From positions 1 to 63,470 of the forward strand of contig JAGXHY010000011.1 in NCBI GenBank assembly GCA_024635925.1: 63,470 bases of DNA. Direction: 5' to 3'. The translations under genes were made by a program, and so were the position numbers. Origin of the DNA: Bacillota bacterium (GTDB lineage: Bacteria; Bacillota; TC1). The notes under the pieces were generated by a model. The model searched no databases. It was not told the DNA's origin and worked only from the letters and a program-made list of their open reading frames with translations. Of this stretch, positions 16,200-25,963 are shown piece by piece; position 1 is the first letter of the stretch, and each line of letters begins with the position of its first letter.

Positions 16200-18191
16200 T
16201 TAAAATCCTAGTAATAATCCCCCTTGATATATAACAAGGGAAACTAAATAACCAAGTATTGATGTATATGCTATAACAAAAAACATCCATTTCCAACTTT
16301 TAGTTTCTTGTTTTATAGTAGCAAGAGTAGCAAAACAAGGAATATAAATTGCACTCATTATCATAAAGGAAAAACCCTGTAACTGAGTCCACTGGGTAGA
16401 TAAGACATTGATCAAGCCACCACCTTGAGCTCCATAAATGGTGCTAAGAGTAGAAACTACTACTTCTTTAGCTACAATACCAGAGATTAAAGCGGCAGCA
16501 GCTTCATAAGTGCCAAAACCAATAGGTTTAAGAATTGGAGCAATACCTGAACCAATAATTCCAATAATACTATCTTTAGAGCCATAAACAACTCCAAGAG
16601 GTAATATAGAAAGGGCCCAAATAATAATAACCATTGCTAGTATAATTGTACCTGCTCTAGATAAAAAATGTTTAACACGTTCCCAAGTATGGAGAAAAGT
16701 GGCTTTAGCTGTTGGTAACCGGTATGGGGGTAACTCTAAGACAAAAGGTGTAACTTCAGACTTAAAGAAAGTGCTTCTAAATAACTTAGCCATACTAACC
16801 GCTAAAATAATACCTAGCAAATATACTATGAACAACATAGACCCTTTATTATTAGGGAAGAATGCTGTTATAAATAAAATATAAACTGGAAGCCTTGCAC
16901 TACAAGATATTAAAGGTGCAATCATTATAGTAGTAAATCTATCTGCTTTACTCTCTAATGTACGAGTAGACATAACAGCAGGTACAGAACAGCCAAATCC
17001 AGTAATCAATGGAATAAAGGCTTTTCCTTGCAATCCAAAAAACCTCATAAACCTATCCAACAAATAAGCTGCTCTAGCCATATAGCCAATATCTTCTAAA
17101 AAAGTAAGAAGTAAAAATAATAAAATCAAATTTGGTAAAAAAGTAATTATTGTTCCAACACCACTTAAAACTCCATCATTTAAAAATGATACTAATATGT
17201 TATTATCTAACGAGGCGCCAATAAAAGTGCCAATCCAAGAAATAATTATCTCAAGAAAACTTTTAATATAATCACCAAAAAAGAAAGTTATTTGGAATAA
17301 AGCAAACATAACCCCAAAAAAAATAAACAAACCAAGAATAGGATTTAAAACAACTTTGTCTACTTTATCTGAAATACTAATAGAATTTTCTATTGTTTTC
17401 TTTCTAACTATGACTTTTTTCAACAAACCTTCTATAAAACCATATCTTTTTTCTATGAAAACCATTTCTAAGTCATCTTTGAAAATACTATATAAGTGAT
17501 CAATTTCTTTTTGAATAAAATCATCTATATCATAAGGCTTCAATAATGCACGAATATTTTCATCACCTTCTAGAACCTGAATAGCTAACATTCTATAAGT
17601 ATAACCAGGAATATGCACCTTTTTTTGAGAAAATAAATATTCTAGTTTATCTAAGTGTTCTTCAAGTTCACCCCCATATGGTAATTTAAACTCAACAGCT
17701 TCATCTACGTTGTGATTAATAATGGTATCAATTAGATTATTGATACCTTCACCTTTTTGACCCACAAGTGGGACAACAGGAACATTTAATAATTCAGATA
17801 AAACATCTAGTTTTACTTCTTTATATTTTTTTTTGGCCACATCCATTATATTTAAACCTAAAATAATATTTTGATTCATTTCTAATAATTGGATGGTAAG
17901 ATAAAGATTTCGCTTTAGGTTCGAGCTATCAAGAATATCAATCACCATTGAAGGTTTCTTTAATAGACTATTTCTAGCTACTTTTTCATCATCTGAATAT
18001 GCACTTAAACTATATATACCTGGTAGGTCAACTATCTGAAAATCAGAATGCCTAATTAACGCACCTTCTTTTTTTTCTACTGTAACACCAGGCCAATTAC
18101 CTACTTTAGCATTTGAGCCTGTTAAAATATTAAATATCGTTGTCTTTCCACTATTGGGATTACCGATTAGAGCAATTTCTTTTTTTTTCAT
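16200..18191 (-). CDS. feoB: ferrous iron transport protein B
   Basis: 663-residue Fe(II) transporter of the cytoplasmic membrane. The N-terminal G domain has G-N-P-N-S-G-K-T-T (10-18), G-N-W-P-G-V-T-V-E and D-L-P-G-I-Y-S-L. A helical GDI-like spacer and a membrane domain with two Gate motifs follow (one around G-F-G-C-S-V-P-A). I chose ATG at 18191, with GAGAGG 7 bases upstream, over a TTG five codons earlier. It lies 11 bp after a regulator that contains a FeoA domain; there is no separate feoA. Iron-dependent control by that regulator is likely. Confidence 0.96.
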   Translation of the reverse strand: MKKKEIALIGNPNSGKTTIFNILTGSNAKVGNWPGVTVEKKEGALIRHSDFQIVDLPGIYSLSAYSDDEKVARNSLLKKPSMVIDILDSSNLKRNLYLTIQLLEMNQNIILGLNIMDVAKKKYKEVKLDVLSELLNVPVVPLVGQKGEGINNLIDTIINHNVDEAVEFKLPYGGELEEHLDKLEYLFSQKKVHIPGYTYRMLAIQVLEGDENIRALLKPYDIDDFIQKEIDHLYSIFKDDLEMVFIEKRYGFIEGLLKKVIVRKKTIENSISISDKVDKVVLNPILGLFIFFGVMFALFQITFFFGDYIKSFLEIIISWIGTFIGASLDNNILVSFLNDGVLSGVGTIITFLPNLILLFLLLTFLEDIGYMARAAYLLDRFMRFFGLQGKAFIPLITGFGCSVPAVMSTRTLESKADRFTTIMIAPLISCSARLPVYILFITAFFPNNKGSMLFIVYLLGIILAVSMAKLFRSTFFKSEVTPFVLELPPYRLPTAKATFLHTWERVKHFLSRAGTIILAMVIIIWALSILPLGVVYGSKDSIIGIIGSGIAPILKPIGFGTYEAAAALISGIVAKEVVVSTLSTIYGAQGGGLINVLSTQWTQLQGFSFMIMSAIYIPCFATLATIKQETKSWKWMFFVIAYTSILGYLVSLVIYQGGLLLGF

Positions 18192-18202
18192 ACAATATCC
18201 TC

Positions 18203-18874
18203 TCAATCAACTAATTTAACAATAACATTATCAGCTTCTTTGATACGAAGAGAAAGATTAAAATCATTTAGATTAAAACTAAGAGGATCTCCAAAGGGTG
18301 CAATCCCAATAAGTTCTATAATCTCACCTTTTATAAGTCCGAATTCCATTATACGTTTCTTTATAGTTCTTTGGCCTTCAATCTTTAAAATTTTTGCTTT
18401 TTGTCCAATTTTTAATTCACTTAATCTTTTTTTCTTAACAAGATATTCTTCTGCTTCTTTTAAGTTAAAGTCACCGATATTACTTAAATCCTTTTCTAAG
18501 TGTCTAACGAGAGCCTTAATAGTTTCTTCACTTATTATATGTTCAATTGCACATGCATCTTTTTCAGATGTTTCTTCATCTAGTAGTAGATGGTTTTTTA
18601 GGAAGGTCTTCACTAGAAGATGAGTAAACATTACTCTTTCTGCTTCGAAAATACCTAGTTTAGAAAGTACAATAGGTCCATATTTATCCTCGTTAACTAA
18701 ACCAAGGGAGATTAATTTTTTTATTTCTTGATTTGTTCTAGATTTTGAAAAACCGAGCTTTAAGGCAATGTCAGTTAATCTTGCCTTTCCTTTATTTTTT
18801 TCTAATTCATATATTGTTTCTAAAATATCCTGATTGATGATATTTAATTTCTCCATAATATAGCCTACCTTCAC
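18203..18874 (-). CDS. DtxR/MntR-family metalloregulator fused to FeoA domain
   Basis: 223 residues. The N-terminal winged helix (about 10-70) and the metal-binding dimerisation domain (about 70-145, with E-x-x-C-A-I-E-H and H-x-E) fit the DtxR/IdeR family. The C-terminal 75 residues form a FeoA/SH3-like domain (L-K-I-G-Q-K-A-K-I, R-I-M-E-F-G-L-I-K-G). The GTG at 18874 has AAGGA 7 bases upstream; an ATG six codons later is a possible alternative with a poorer site. It probably represses its own promoter and feoB when Fe(II) is high. Mn(II) as the effector cannot be excluded. Confidence 0.87.
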   Translation of the reverse strand: MKVGYIMEKLNIINQDILETIYELEKNKGKARLTDIALKLGFSKSRTNQEIKKLISLGLVNEDKYGPIVLSKLGIFEAERVMFTHLLVKTFLKNHLLLDEETSEKDACAIEHIISEETIKALVRHLEKDLSNIGDFNLKEAEEYLVKKKRLSELKIGQKAKILKIEGQRTIKKRIMEFGLIKGEIIELIGIAPFGDPLSFNLNDFNLSLRIKEADNVIVKLVD

Positions 18875-18887
18875 ATAACTTTCCTTA

Positions 18888-18943
18888 ATTTTACCATTTA
18901 AAAGTTTATTTAGTCAACTAAAAGTTTATTATTTTAAACTTTT
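18888..18943 (-). promoter_or_regulatory. promoter and operator of the dtxR-feoB operon
   Basis: On the minus strand TTGACT (18912-18917), an 18-base spacer and TAAAAT (18888-18893). The -35 box lies inside a 14-bp palindrome TTTAGT-CA-ACTAAA (18909-18922). A second inverted repeat, AAAAGTTTA/TAAACTTTT, is at 18920-18928 and 18935-18943. The overlap fits self-repression by the DtxR-type product. Confidence 0.65.
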
Positions 18944-18994
18944 ATTTATTCTTTCATTTTGCTATAATAAATTGGATTAGGATGGTGATATATT

Positions 18995-19702
18995 ATGGCA
19001 AGAATAATTGACTTAGGTAAGGAAATTCCTTATATACAGGCTTTTGAGTTGCAAAAAAAACTTTTGAAGATGAGAAGTGCAGATAAAATAGAAGATACAT
19101 TATTGTTGTTAGAGCATAAAAAAGTTATAACTATAGGAAATTCAGGTAATACTAGTAATATACTAGTACCTACAAAATATCTTGAAGAAAAAGGCTTTCA
19201 GGTAGAACATATTAATCGTGGTGGTGATGTTACATATCATGGACCAGGACAATTAGTTGGTTATTTTATTTTTAATATTCATAACTATGGTAAAGGAGTA
19301 AAGGATTTTTTCTTCCTATTAGAAGAGATTTTTGTACACTTACTAAAAGAGTCATATAGTATAGAAGCTCATAGAGATAAAGAATATCCAGGAGTATGGG
19401 TTGGTGAAGAAAAAATAACTGCACTTGGTTGTGCCATTAAAAGAGGCATAAGTATGCATGGCTTTGGTTATAATGTGAACACAAACCTTGAGGACTTCAA
19501 TGTTATAACCCCATGTGGTATTATAGGTAAGGGTGTAACCTCCCTTAGTAAATTAAAAAATGAAAATCAGAATATGGATGAAGCTAAAAAGAATTTAATT
19601 AAGTCGATAGAAGAAGTGTTTAAGATAACTTTTAAAATAGAAAGAAAAGAAAAATTGTTAGGAGAAGTAGAAAAATGGTACAAAGAAAACCAGAATGGTT
19701 AA
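18995..19702 (+). CDS. lipB: octanoyl-[acyl-carrier-protein]:protein octanoyltransferase LipB
   Basis: 235-residue cytosolic enzyme that moves octanoate from ACP to the lipoyl lysine of GcvH or E2 domains. Motifs: the [12 protein letters not shown] block (75-86), catalytic Lys140 in E-K-I-T-A-L-G and Cys174 in I-T-P-C-G-I. SD GGTG stands 7 bases before ATG. It overlaps lipA by 28 bp. The likely acceptor, gcvH, is at 722-1093 and the ACP donor is made by the operon that follows. Confidence 0.96.
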   Translation: MARIIDLGKEIPYIQAFELQKKLLKMRSADKIEDTLLLLEHKKVITIGNSGNTSNILVPTKYLEEKGFQVEHINRGGDVTYHGPGQLVGYFIFNIHNYGKGVKDFFFLLEEIFVHLLKESYSIEAHRDKEYPGVWVGEEKITALGCAIKRGISMHGFGYNVNTNLEDFNVITPCGIIGKGVTSLSKLKNENQNMDEAKKNLIKSIEEVFKITFKIERKEKLLGEVEKWYKENQNG

Positions 19703-20541
19703 AAATAAAATTTCAAGACCCACAACATATTAATAAAGTAGAGAGACTGTTAAAAGGTCTATCCTTACATACAGTATGTGAAGAAGCAACTTGTCCTAAT
19801 AGAATGGAATGTTTTAATAAAGGTACTGCAACTTTTATGATATTAGGTAGTAAATGTACGAGGAACTGTCGTTTCTGTGATGTTGAAACAGGAAAACCAA
19901 CACCTGTAGACTTAAAAGAACCTGAAAATCTAGCTAAAGCGACTAAAGAATTGAAACTTAGACATGTTGTTATAACATCAGTGACAAGAGATGATTTAGC
20001 AGATGGTGGTGCTGATCAGTTTGTTTCTTGTATTAAAAAAGTTAGAGAAATTAATAAGGGTACTAGTATAGAAGTTTTAATACCAGATTTGCAAGGAAAT
20101 GTTGATGATTTGGCCAAAATAGTAGCTGCTGCACCTGAAATTATTAATCATAATGTTGAGACTGTTCCAAATCTATATAAGACAGTTATGCCTATGGCTA
20201 ATTACAAACAATCTTTAGATGTATTAGTAAATGTAAAAAAAATGAATCCTAAGATTTTTACTAAATCAGGTATAATGGTTGGCTTAGGTGAAACTGAAGA
20301 AGAAGTTATAAGATTATTTGCTGATCTAAGAGAAGTTGGTTGTGATTTTCTAACTGTTGGTCAATATCTGCAACCTTCGAAAAAACATATTCCTGTTGTA
20401 GAATATGTACATCCAGAAATTTTTAAAGATTATGAAAAAGTTGCTTATGAGATGGGCTTTAAGCACGTTTCTTCAGGTCCTTTTGTCAGAAGTTCCTATA
20501 ATGCAGAACAAACAAAAATACTACTTGATGAACAAAAATAA
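19675..20541 (+). CDS. lipA: lipoyl synthase LipA
   Basis: 288-residue radical SAM enzyme that inserts two sulfur atoms into octanoyl carrier proteins. It has the two expected [4Fe-4S] motifs: the auxiliary cluster C-x4-C-x5-C (Cys35, 40, 46) and the radical SAM motif C-x3-C-x2-C (Cys61, 65, 68). The conserved late R-S-S-Y-N-A motif is present (the Ser ligates the auxiliary cluster). AGGAG lies 13 bases before the ATG at 19675 within lipB, so translation is coupled. Confidence 0.96.
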   Translation: MVQRKPEWLKIKFQDPQHINKVERLLKGLSLHTVCEEATCPNRMECFNKGTATFMILGSKCTRNCRFCDVETGKPTPVDLKEPENLAKATKELKLRHVVITSVTRDDLADGGADQFVSCIKKVREINKGTSIEVLIPDLQGNVDDLAKIVAAAPEIINHNVETVPNLYKTVMPMANYKQSLDVLVNVKKMNPKIFTKSGIMVGLGETEEEVIRLFADLREVGCDFLTVGQYLQPSKKHIPVVEYVHPEIFKDYEKVAYEMGFKHVSSGPFVRSSYNAEQTKILLDEQK

Positions 20542-20616
20542 AAAATATGCTATAATGATGTAGCAAATAGATTATTTAGTAATTAACAAATTTATATAAT
20601 AGAGTAATTTATGATT

Positions 20617-20646
20617 TATACCAACAATAGGTGTATTGTTGGTATA
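20617..20646 (+). terminator. 13-bp perfect hairpin after lipA
   Basis: TATACCAACAATA (20617-20629), a GGTG loop and its exact complement (20634-20646), followed by a T-rich stretch. It may end the lipBA transcript; the T-tract is weak, so an operator or leader element of the acc-fab operon is also possible. Confidence 0.5.
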
Positions 20647-20842
20647 GGTTTATTTTAATAAAGAGAGGAGTGTTTTAGCCTTTTAAAGTACATTTGATTT
20701 AAAAATATAAAACTAAATATACTGATATTAGATAAAGAAGAAATATAAATTTTTTCTCAATACTTAAAACATTTATTGCTATTATTTATTATTTATTCCA
20801 AGTATGAGAATAAGACAGATTCTTCTTTAAGGAGGAATTCCC
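20647..20842 (+). other. leader region upstream of the fatty acid operon
   Basis: About 200 bases of AT-rich DNA after the hairpin. I see no tRNA, no known riboswitch and no fabT or fapR regulator gene. It ends in a strong GGAGG (20831-20835) that serves the small ORF at 20843. Confidence 0.4.
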
Positions 20843-21030
20843 ATGAAATTAAAAGATTTGATTAAAGCAACGTTTTTTTCAAGGAAAATAATTGTTGTAA
20901 CAACAATCTTTGACACACTACAAACAATAACTTTCGTTGCTCAAGGCAAGGTTAGTTTTTATGCGTTAGTAAGCCCTATTTTAGTTTTATCCTAGGATTT
21001 TTTCTAGGAGTTTTTGTATGGGATGATTAA
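20843..21030 (+). pseudogene. small hydrophobic ORF, probably frameshifted
   Basis: ATG at 20843 has a perfect GGAGG 7 bases upstream, which suggests a real translated gene. The frame encodes 50 residues (M-K-L-K-D-L-I-K-A at the start, then a hydrophobic stretch) and stops at TAG 20993-20995. In another frame the next bases continue as a second hydrophobic segment (Y-F-S-F-I-L-G-F-F-L-G-V-F-V-W-D-D) to TAA at 21028-21030. A single frameshift in 20974-20990 would join them into a small two-helix membrane protein of about 60 residues. The 50-residue version alone may still be functional. I recognise no family. Confidence 0.45.
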
Positions 21031-21088
21031 AGAATACTTCATTATAAGAAAGTTTCTCGATAATAATTTATAAAAAAAGGAGAATAAA

Positions 21089-21559
21089 ATGAAATTAGAG
21101 GATATTTTAACACTAATTGATAGACTTGAAGAATCTTCAATTAACAAATTAGTAGTAGAGTCAGAAGATGGTTTAGTAGAAATTTCTAAAGAAACAAATG
21201 TTGTTATGCAAAATGCTCCAGTTACTAATCAACCTAATACACAATTAGCACCAGCAACAACATCAGCACCAACACCAGTTCATAGTGGTGTTGCCTTAGC
21301 TCCAGCAGAAGAAGCTGGAATTGCATATATAACTTCACCAATAGTAGGAACATTTTATAGTTCCTCAAATCCAGCTTCAGAACCATTTGTTAAAGTAGGT
21401 TCTTTCGTTGAAGAAGGACAGGTTGTTTGTATTTTAGAAGCAATGAAACTAATGAACGAAATTGAATCAGAACTAAATGGTGAAATAGTCGATATTCTAG
21501 TTAAGAATGAAGACATGGTTGAATTTGGTCAAAAAATATTTAAAGTGAGAATAAAATAA
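21089..21559 (+). CDS. accB: biotin carboxyl carrier protein of acetyl-CoA carboxylase
   Basis: 156-residue carrier subunit. A short N-terminal region is followed by a Pro/Ala/Thr-rich flexible linker (about 43-78) and the biotinyl domain. The biotin attachment motif E-A-M-K-L-M-N-E has Lys120. AGGAG lies 7 bases before ATG. It is the first clear gene of an 11-gene fatty acid operon. Its stop overlaps the accC start (TAATG). Confidence 0.96.
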   Translation: MKLEDILTLIDRLEESSINKLVVESEDGLVEISKETNVVMQNAPVTNQPNTQLAPATTSAPTPVHSGVALAPAEEAGIAYITSPIVGTFYSSSNPASEPFVKVGSFVEEGQVVCILEAMKLMNEIESELNGEIVDILVKNEDMVEFGQKIFKVRIK

Positions 21560-22899
21560 TGTTTAAAAAAATATTGATTGCTAACAGAGGCGAGATTGCA
21601 GTCAGAGTTATTAGAGCTTGCAGAGAAATGGGAATTAAAACAGTCGCTGTTTATTCTACAGGGGATAAAGATGCCCTGCATAAAGAATTAGCGGATGAAG
21701 CTATTTGTATTGGTAAAGCATCATCTAAAGATAGCTATTTAAATATTTCTAATATACTTAATGCCACAATACTCTCTGGCGCAGAAGCAATTCATCCTGG
21801 TTATGGATTTTTATCAGAAAATGCAGGGTTTGCAAAAATGTGTGAACAGTGCAATATTAATTTTATTGGTCCAACTTCTGAGATGATAGAAAATATGGGG
21901 AACAAAGCTAAGGCTAAAGAAATTATGATGGCAGCAGGAGTTTCTATTTCTCCTGGATCAGAAGGTATACTTAATAATATAGAAGAAGCTAAAATATTAG
22001 GCCAAGAAGTTGGCTATCCAGTTATGATTAAAGCCTCAGGTGGCGGTGGTGGTCGAGGTATGCGTATTGCTTATAACGAAATAGAGTTAGATCATGCATA
22101 TAACCAGGCTAAATCAGAAGCAGAAATGGCCTTTAAAGATGATAGAATATATTTAGAGAAATTTATTGAAGAACCTAGACATATTGAGGTTCAAATTTTA
22201 GCAGATAAGTTTGGGAATGCTATTCATCTAGGTGAAAGAGACTGTTCGATTCAAAGAAAACATCAAAAAATGATTGAGGAATCTCCAGCTTTATTAGATG
22301 TAGATGTAAAAGCTGCTATATATAAAGATGCTGTAATTGCAGCCAAGGCTGTAAATTATTTTAGTGCTGGAACTGTAGAGTTTTTAGTAGATAAATATGG
22401 AAAACACTACTTTATTGAAATGAATACTAGGATTCAAGTTGAACATCCTGTAACCGAAATGGTATCAGGGGTAGATTTGATAAAAGAACAAATCAAGATT
22501 GCAGCCGGTGAAAGATTAGAAATAAAACAAGATGACATCAGACTAACCGGACATGCTATTGAATGCAGAATCAATGCTGAAAAACCAGAAGAAGGTTTTC
22601 GTTCAAGCCCAGGCTTGATTACAAGATTATTTTTTCCTGGAGGAAATGGTGTACGTATAGATAGTTGTGTTTATACAGGTTATTTTGTGCCACCATATTA
22701 TGATTCTATGATCTGCAAATTGATTGTCCATGGAAAAGACAGAGATGAAGCGATACATAAAATGCAGAGAGCTTTAGGAGAATTTATAATTGAGGGCATT
22801 GATACTAATATTGCCTATCAATTTAAAATACTAGGTACTCCTGAATATCAAAATGGTAAGTTTACAACTAGCTTCATCAGTACTGTAATGGAGGAATAA
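21559..22899 (+). CDS. accC: acetyl-CoA carboxylase, biotin carboxylase subunit
   Basis: 446-residue ATP-grasp enzyme that carboxylates biotin on AccB with bicarbonate and ATP. Motifs: the N-terminal K-I-L-I-A-N-R-G-E-I-A-V-R, the glycine-rich K-A-S-G-G-G-G-G-R-G-M-R, the E-R-D-C-S-I-Q-R-K-H-Q-K block and E-M-N-T-R-I-Q-V-E-H. The length is the normal bacterial one. It is coupled to accB by a one-base overlap. Confidence 0.97.
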   Translation: MFKKILIANRGEIAVRVIRACREMGIKTVAVYSTGDKDALHKELADEAICIGKASSKDSYLNISNILNATILSGAEAIHPGYGFLSENAGFAKMCEQCNINFIGPTSEMIENMGNKAKAKEIMMAAGVSISPGSEGILNNIEEAKILGQEVGYPVMIKASGGGGGRGMRIAYNEIELDHAYNQAKSEAEMAFKDDRIYLEKFIEEPRHIEVQILADKFGNAIHLGERDCSIQRKHQKMIEESPALLDVDVKAAIYKDAVIAAKAVNYFSAGTVEFLVDKYGKHYFIEMNTRIQVEHPVTEMVSGVDLIKEQIKIAAGERLEIKQDDIRLTGHAIECRINAEKPEEGFRSSPGLITRLFFPGGNGVRIDSCVYTGYFVPPYYDSMICKLIVHGKDRDEAIHKMQRALGEFIIEGIDTNIAYQFKILGTPEYQNGKFTTSFISTVMEE

Positions 22900-22900
22900 T

Positions 22901-23794
22901 ATGCAAATTGGTGAACTATTTAAAAAGAATTTAAAGTATATTGAATTGAGTGCAAAGGCAGGAGAGGATAGAGAGGAAAGAGTAGATTCAGAACTTCCTT
23001 CTATTCCAGATAATCTTTTCATTAAATGTCCATCATGTGGCGAAAAACTATATACTGAAGAAGTTATAGAAAATCTTAACTCCTGTAATTATTGTGATCA
23101 CAATTTTAGAATAGGAAATGTCAACAGACTTATGATAATCGCAGATGAAGATTCCTTTGAGGAAATGGATAAAAATATGACTTCTGTTAACACTCTAGAT
23201 TATCCTGGGTATCTAGAAAAGATTCAAGGATATCAAAAATCAAGTGGAATTACTGAAGCTATTGTGACTGGAACTTGTACAATTGATGGAGTTAAAGTTG
23301 TTATTGGAGTTATGGATAGTAATTTTATGATGGGTAGCATGGGTAGTGTTGTAGGAGAAAAAGTTACTAGAGCCATAGAAAAAGCAACTCAAGAAAAATT
23401 ACCATTGATAATCTTTACTGCTTCAGGGGGAGCTAGAATGCAAGAGGGAATAATATCTCTTATGCAAATGGCAAAGACTAGTAGTGCTATTAAAAGATTT
23501 TCTGATGCAGGAGGACTATATATATCAGTAATAACTGATCCTACTACTGGTGGTGTAACTGCAAGTTTTGCAATGCTTGGTGATATAATAGTTGGTGAAA
23601 AAGGAGCTTTGATTGGTTTTGCTGGTAAAAGAGTTATCGAACAAACTATAAAACAAAAATTACCAGAGGGATTTCAGACAGTAGAGTTCTTACAAGAACA
23701 CGGATTTATAGATACTATAGTTGCTAGAAAAGATATGAAAAAACTTCTTTCTAGAATACTAATTCTTCACCAGGAGGTGGAAGATGACAATTAA
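22901..23794 (+). CDS. accD: acetyl-CoA carboxylase carboxyltransferase subunit beta
   Basis: 297 residues. A zinc ribbon near the N-terminus (Cys43, 46, 62, 65: C-P-S-C ... C-N-Y-C) is followed by the crotonase-fold carboxyltransferase domain with F-T-A-S-G-G-A-R-M-Q-E-G. It pairs with AccA to transfer the carboxyl group to acetyl-CoA. GGAGG precedes ATG by 7 bases. The last 11 bases overlap accA. Confidence 0.96.
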   Translation: MQIGELFKKNLKYIELSAKAGEDREERVDSELPSIPDNLFIKCPSCGEKLYTEEVIENLNSCNYCDHNFRIGNVNRLMIIADEDSFEEMDKNMTSVNTLDYPGYLEKIQGYQKSSGITEAIVTGTCTIDGVKVVIGVMDSNFMMGSMGSVVGEKVTRAIEKATQEKLPLIIFTASGGARMQEGIISLMQMAKTSSAIKRFSDAGGLYISVITDPTTGGVTASFAMLGDIIVGEKGALIGFAGKRVIEQTIKQKLPEGFQTVEFLQEHGFIDTIVARKDMKKLLSRILILHQEVEDDN

Positions 23795-24731
23795 AGAAAA
23801 AGAAAGAAAAATTGAAGAACTTAAATTAAAGATTAATGAATTAAAGTTAATGGAAAGTAATGAAAAAATTGATTTTACAGATCAAATTAAAGAACTTGAT
23901 ACTAAAATTAAAGATATGGAAAAAAGAATTGTTAATGAAATGACACCATGGGATAGAGTCTTGGTATCAAGAGAACAAAAAAGACCATCTTCATTAGAAT
24001 ATATTAATGAAATATTTGATGATTTCATCGAGTTTCATGGTGATAGATATTTTGGTGATGATAAAGCTATTGTAGGTGGACTTGCTAGCATTAATGGTAT
24101 GAACGTAACAGTAGTTGGAGAACAAAAAGGAACTGATACTAAAGACAATATTTATAGAAACTTTGGCATGCCTACACCAGAAGGCTATCGTAAAGCTTTA
24201 AGATTAATGCAACAAGCTGAAAAGTTTAATAGGCCTATAGTAACTTTTGTTGATACACCTGGTGCATTTTGTGGTGTTGCAGCAGAAGAAAGAGGTCAAG
24301 GTGAAGCAATTGCTAAAAACCTTATGGAAATGGCTGGTTTAAAAGTACCGGTGCTTACTTTCATAACAGGTGAAGGTGGTAGTGGAGGAGCTTTGGCTTT
24401 GGCAGTATCTAACAAGATATATATGCTAGAAAATAGTATTTATGGTGTATTATCACCAGAGGGCTTTGCTAGTATACTTTGGAAAGATGGTACAAAGGCA
24501 CAAGAAGCAGCTGATGTTATGAAAATTACTGCTAATGATTTGTTATCACTTAAGGTAATTGATGGTATAATTGAAGAACCTGTTGGAGGAGCTCATAAGG
24601 ACTTTATAAAAGTAGCAGGTAGAATTAAAGAAGTTATTTTGAGAGAACTTAAAGAATTACAATTACAAAGTCAAGAAGAATTACTGGACCATAGATATGC
24701 TAGGTTTAGAGCTTTTGGTGAATTTGAATAA
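23784..24731 (+). CDS. accA: acetyl-CoA carboxylase carboxyltransferase subunit alpha
   Basis: 315 residues. The N-terminus is a charged helical region (about 1-55) typical of AccA. The crotonase-fold domain has the F-H-G-D-R-x-F-G-D-D segment, F-V-D-T-P-G-A-F and the G-E-G-G-S-G-G-A-L-A oxyanion region. GGAGG stands just upstream of ATG within the end of accD. Confidence 0.96.
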   Translation: MTIKEKERKIEELKLKINELKLMESNEKIDFTDQIKELDTKIKDMEKRIVNEMTPWDRVLVSREQKRPSSLEYINEIFDDFIEFHGDRYFGDDKAIVGGLASINGMNVTVVGEQKGTDTKDNIYRNFGMPTPEGYRKALRLMQQAEKFNRPIVTFVDTPGAFCGVAAEERGQGEAIAKNLMEMAGLKVPVLTFITGEGGSGGALALAVSNKIYMLENSIYGVLSPEGFASILWKDGTKAQEAADVMKITANDLLSLKVIDGIIEEPVGGAHKDFIKVAGRIKEVILRELKELQLQSQEELLDHRYARFRAFGEFE

Positions 24732-24748
24732 TTGAGGAAGTAGGAAAT

Positions 24749-25714
24749 ATGTACGGAAAAATTATAGGATCAGGTTTTTATGTCCCTGATAATGAGGTGC
24801 CAAACGAGTTTTTTGAAAATATATTAGAAACTAATGATGAATGGATTAGCTCTAGAACAGGAATAAAAACTAGATATTTTTCTAAAGGTGAAAACACCTC
24901 CGACTTAGGAACAAACGCAGCTATAATGGCTCTTGAAGATAGTGGAATAAAAGCAGAGGATTTAGATATGATTGTTTTTGCAACTATGACTCCAGATATG
25001 TTTATGCCTTCAACTGCTTGTTTAGTTCAAAAAAAAATAGGTGCTATAAATGCCTTCGCCTTTGATATAAGTGCTGCATGTTCTGGTTTTATGTATGCTT
25101 TAAGCGTTGCTAAAGAATTTTTAGAAAACGGTAAAGTTAAAAACGTTTTAGTTATTGGTGGGGAAGTAATGTCAAAATCTTTGGACTTCTCTGATCGTGG
25201 AACAGCTGTTTTATTTGGTGATGGTGCTGGTGCAGTTATTTTGCAAGCTTCAGATGAACCAGGGATTATAAATTCATATCTTGGATCAAGAGATGATGTA
25301 AAGGGAAGCTTAGTTTTAAAAGCCTTACCTGTAAATAATCCTTTTATACAACAAGAAAATGATACAAATAAAATGACTATGGATGGTAGAGAAGTGTTTA
25401 AATTCTCCAAGCAAGTCATTGTTGATACAATAGATAAAGTACTTGAAGGTACTGGTTATTCATATGATGATATAAAAATGATTATTCCTCATCAAGCCAA
25501 TACTAGACTAATAGATTATGCTATTAATAAAAATGATAAATTAAAGAACAAATTCTATATAAATGTAGATAAATTTGGTAATACCTCTGCTGGTAGCATT
25601 GCTATTGCCCTTAGTGAAGTAAGACAAAAGAAACTTGTGGAAGCTGGAGACCTAATAATATTAGTAGGTTTTGGTGGAGGTTTCACATGGGGATCTTTGT
25701 TAATAAAAATATAA
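24749..25714 (+). CDS. fabH: beta-ketoacyl-ACP synthase III
   Basis: 321-residue initiating condensing enzyme that joins acetyl-CoA and malonyl-ACP. The catalytic triad is visible: Cys111 in S-A-A-C-S-G-F, His in I-P-H-Q-A-N and Asn in F-G-N-T-S-A-G-S. The C-terminal G-F-G-G-G-F-T-W-G is diagnostic. It lies 17 bp after accA with a GAGG ribosome site. Family members with this context start straight- or branched-chain synthesis; primer choice cannot be told here. Confidence 0.96.
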   Translation: MYGKIIGSGFYVPDNEVPNEFFENILETNDEWISSRTGIKTRYFSKGENTSDLGTNAAIMALEDSGIKAEDLDMIVFATMTPDMFMPSTACLVQKKIGAINAFAFDISAACSGFMYALSVAKEFLENGKVKNVLVIGGEVMSKSLDFSDRGTAVLFGDGAGAVILQASDEPGIINSYLGSRDDVKGSLVLKALPVNNPFIQQENDTNKMTMDGREVFKFSKQVIVDTIDKVLEGTGYSYDDIKMIIPHQANTRLIDYAINKNDKLKNKFYINVDKFGNTSAGSIAIALSEVRQKKLVEAGDLIILVGFGGGFTWGSLLIKI

Positions 25715-25732
25715 ATTAAAGGAGAAAGAAAA

Positions 25733-25957
25733 ATGGAACAAAAAATTAAAGAAATTTTAGCAGAAGAATTAAGTGTTGACATTAATGAAATCAAATTGGA
25801 GAGTAGTCTTAAAGATGATTTAAATGCAGATTCAATTGACATGATGCAAGTAGTAGATGTATTAGAACAAGAATTTGGCGTAGAAGTAGATACTAGTGAA
25901 CTAGCAAAAATTTTAACTGTAGCTGATATAGTTAACTACATTGAAAGCCATAAATAA
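25733..25957 (+). CDS. acpP: acyl carrier protein
   Basis: 74-residue acidic protein. The phosphopantetheine site is D-S-I-D (Ser34 in N-A-D-S-I-D-M-M), with the usual four-helix pattern. AGGAG stands upstream of ATG. A short terminator-like hairpin follows at once (25964-25982), so acpP may be made in excess over the downstream fab genes. Confidence 0.97.
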   Translation: MEQKIKEILAEELSVDINEIKLESSLKDDLNADSIDMMQVVDVLEQEFGVEVDTSELAKILTVADIVNYIESHK

Positions 25958-25963
25958 AGAGAG

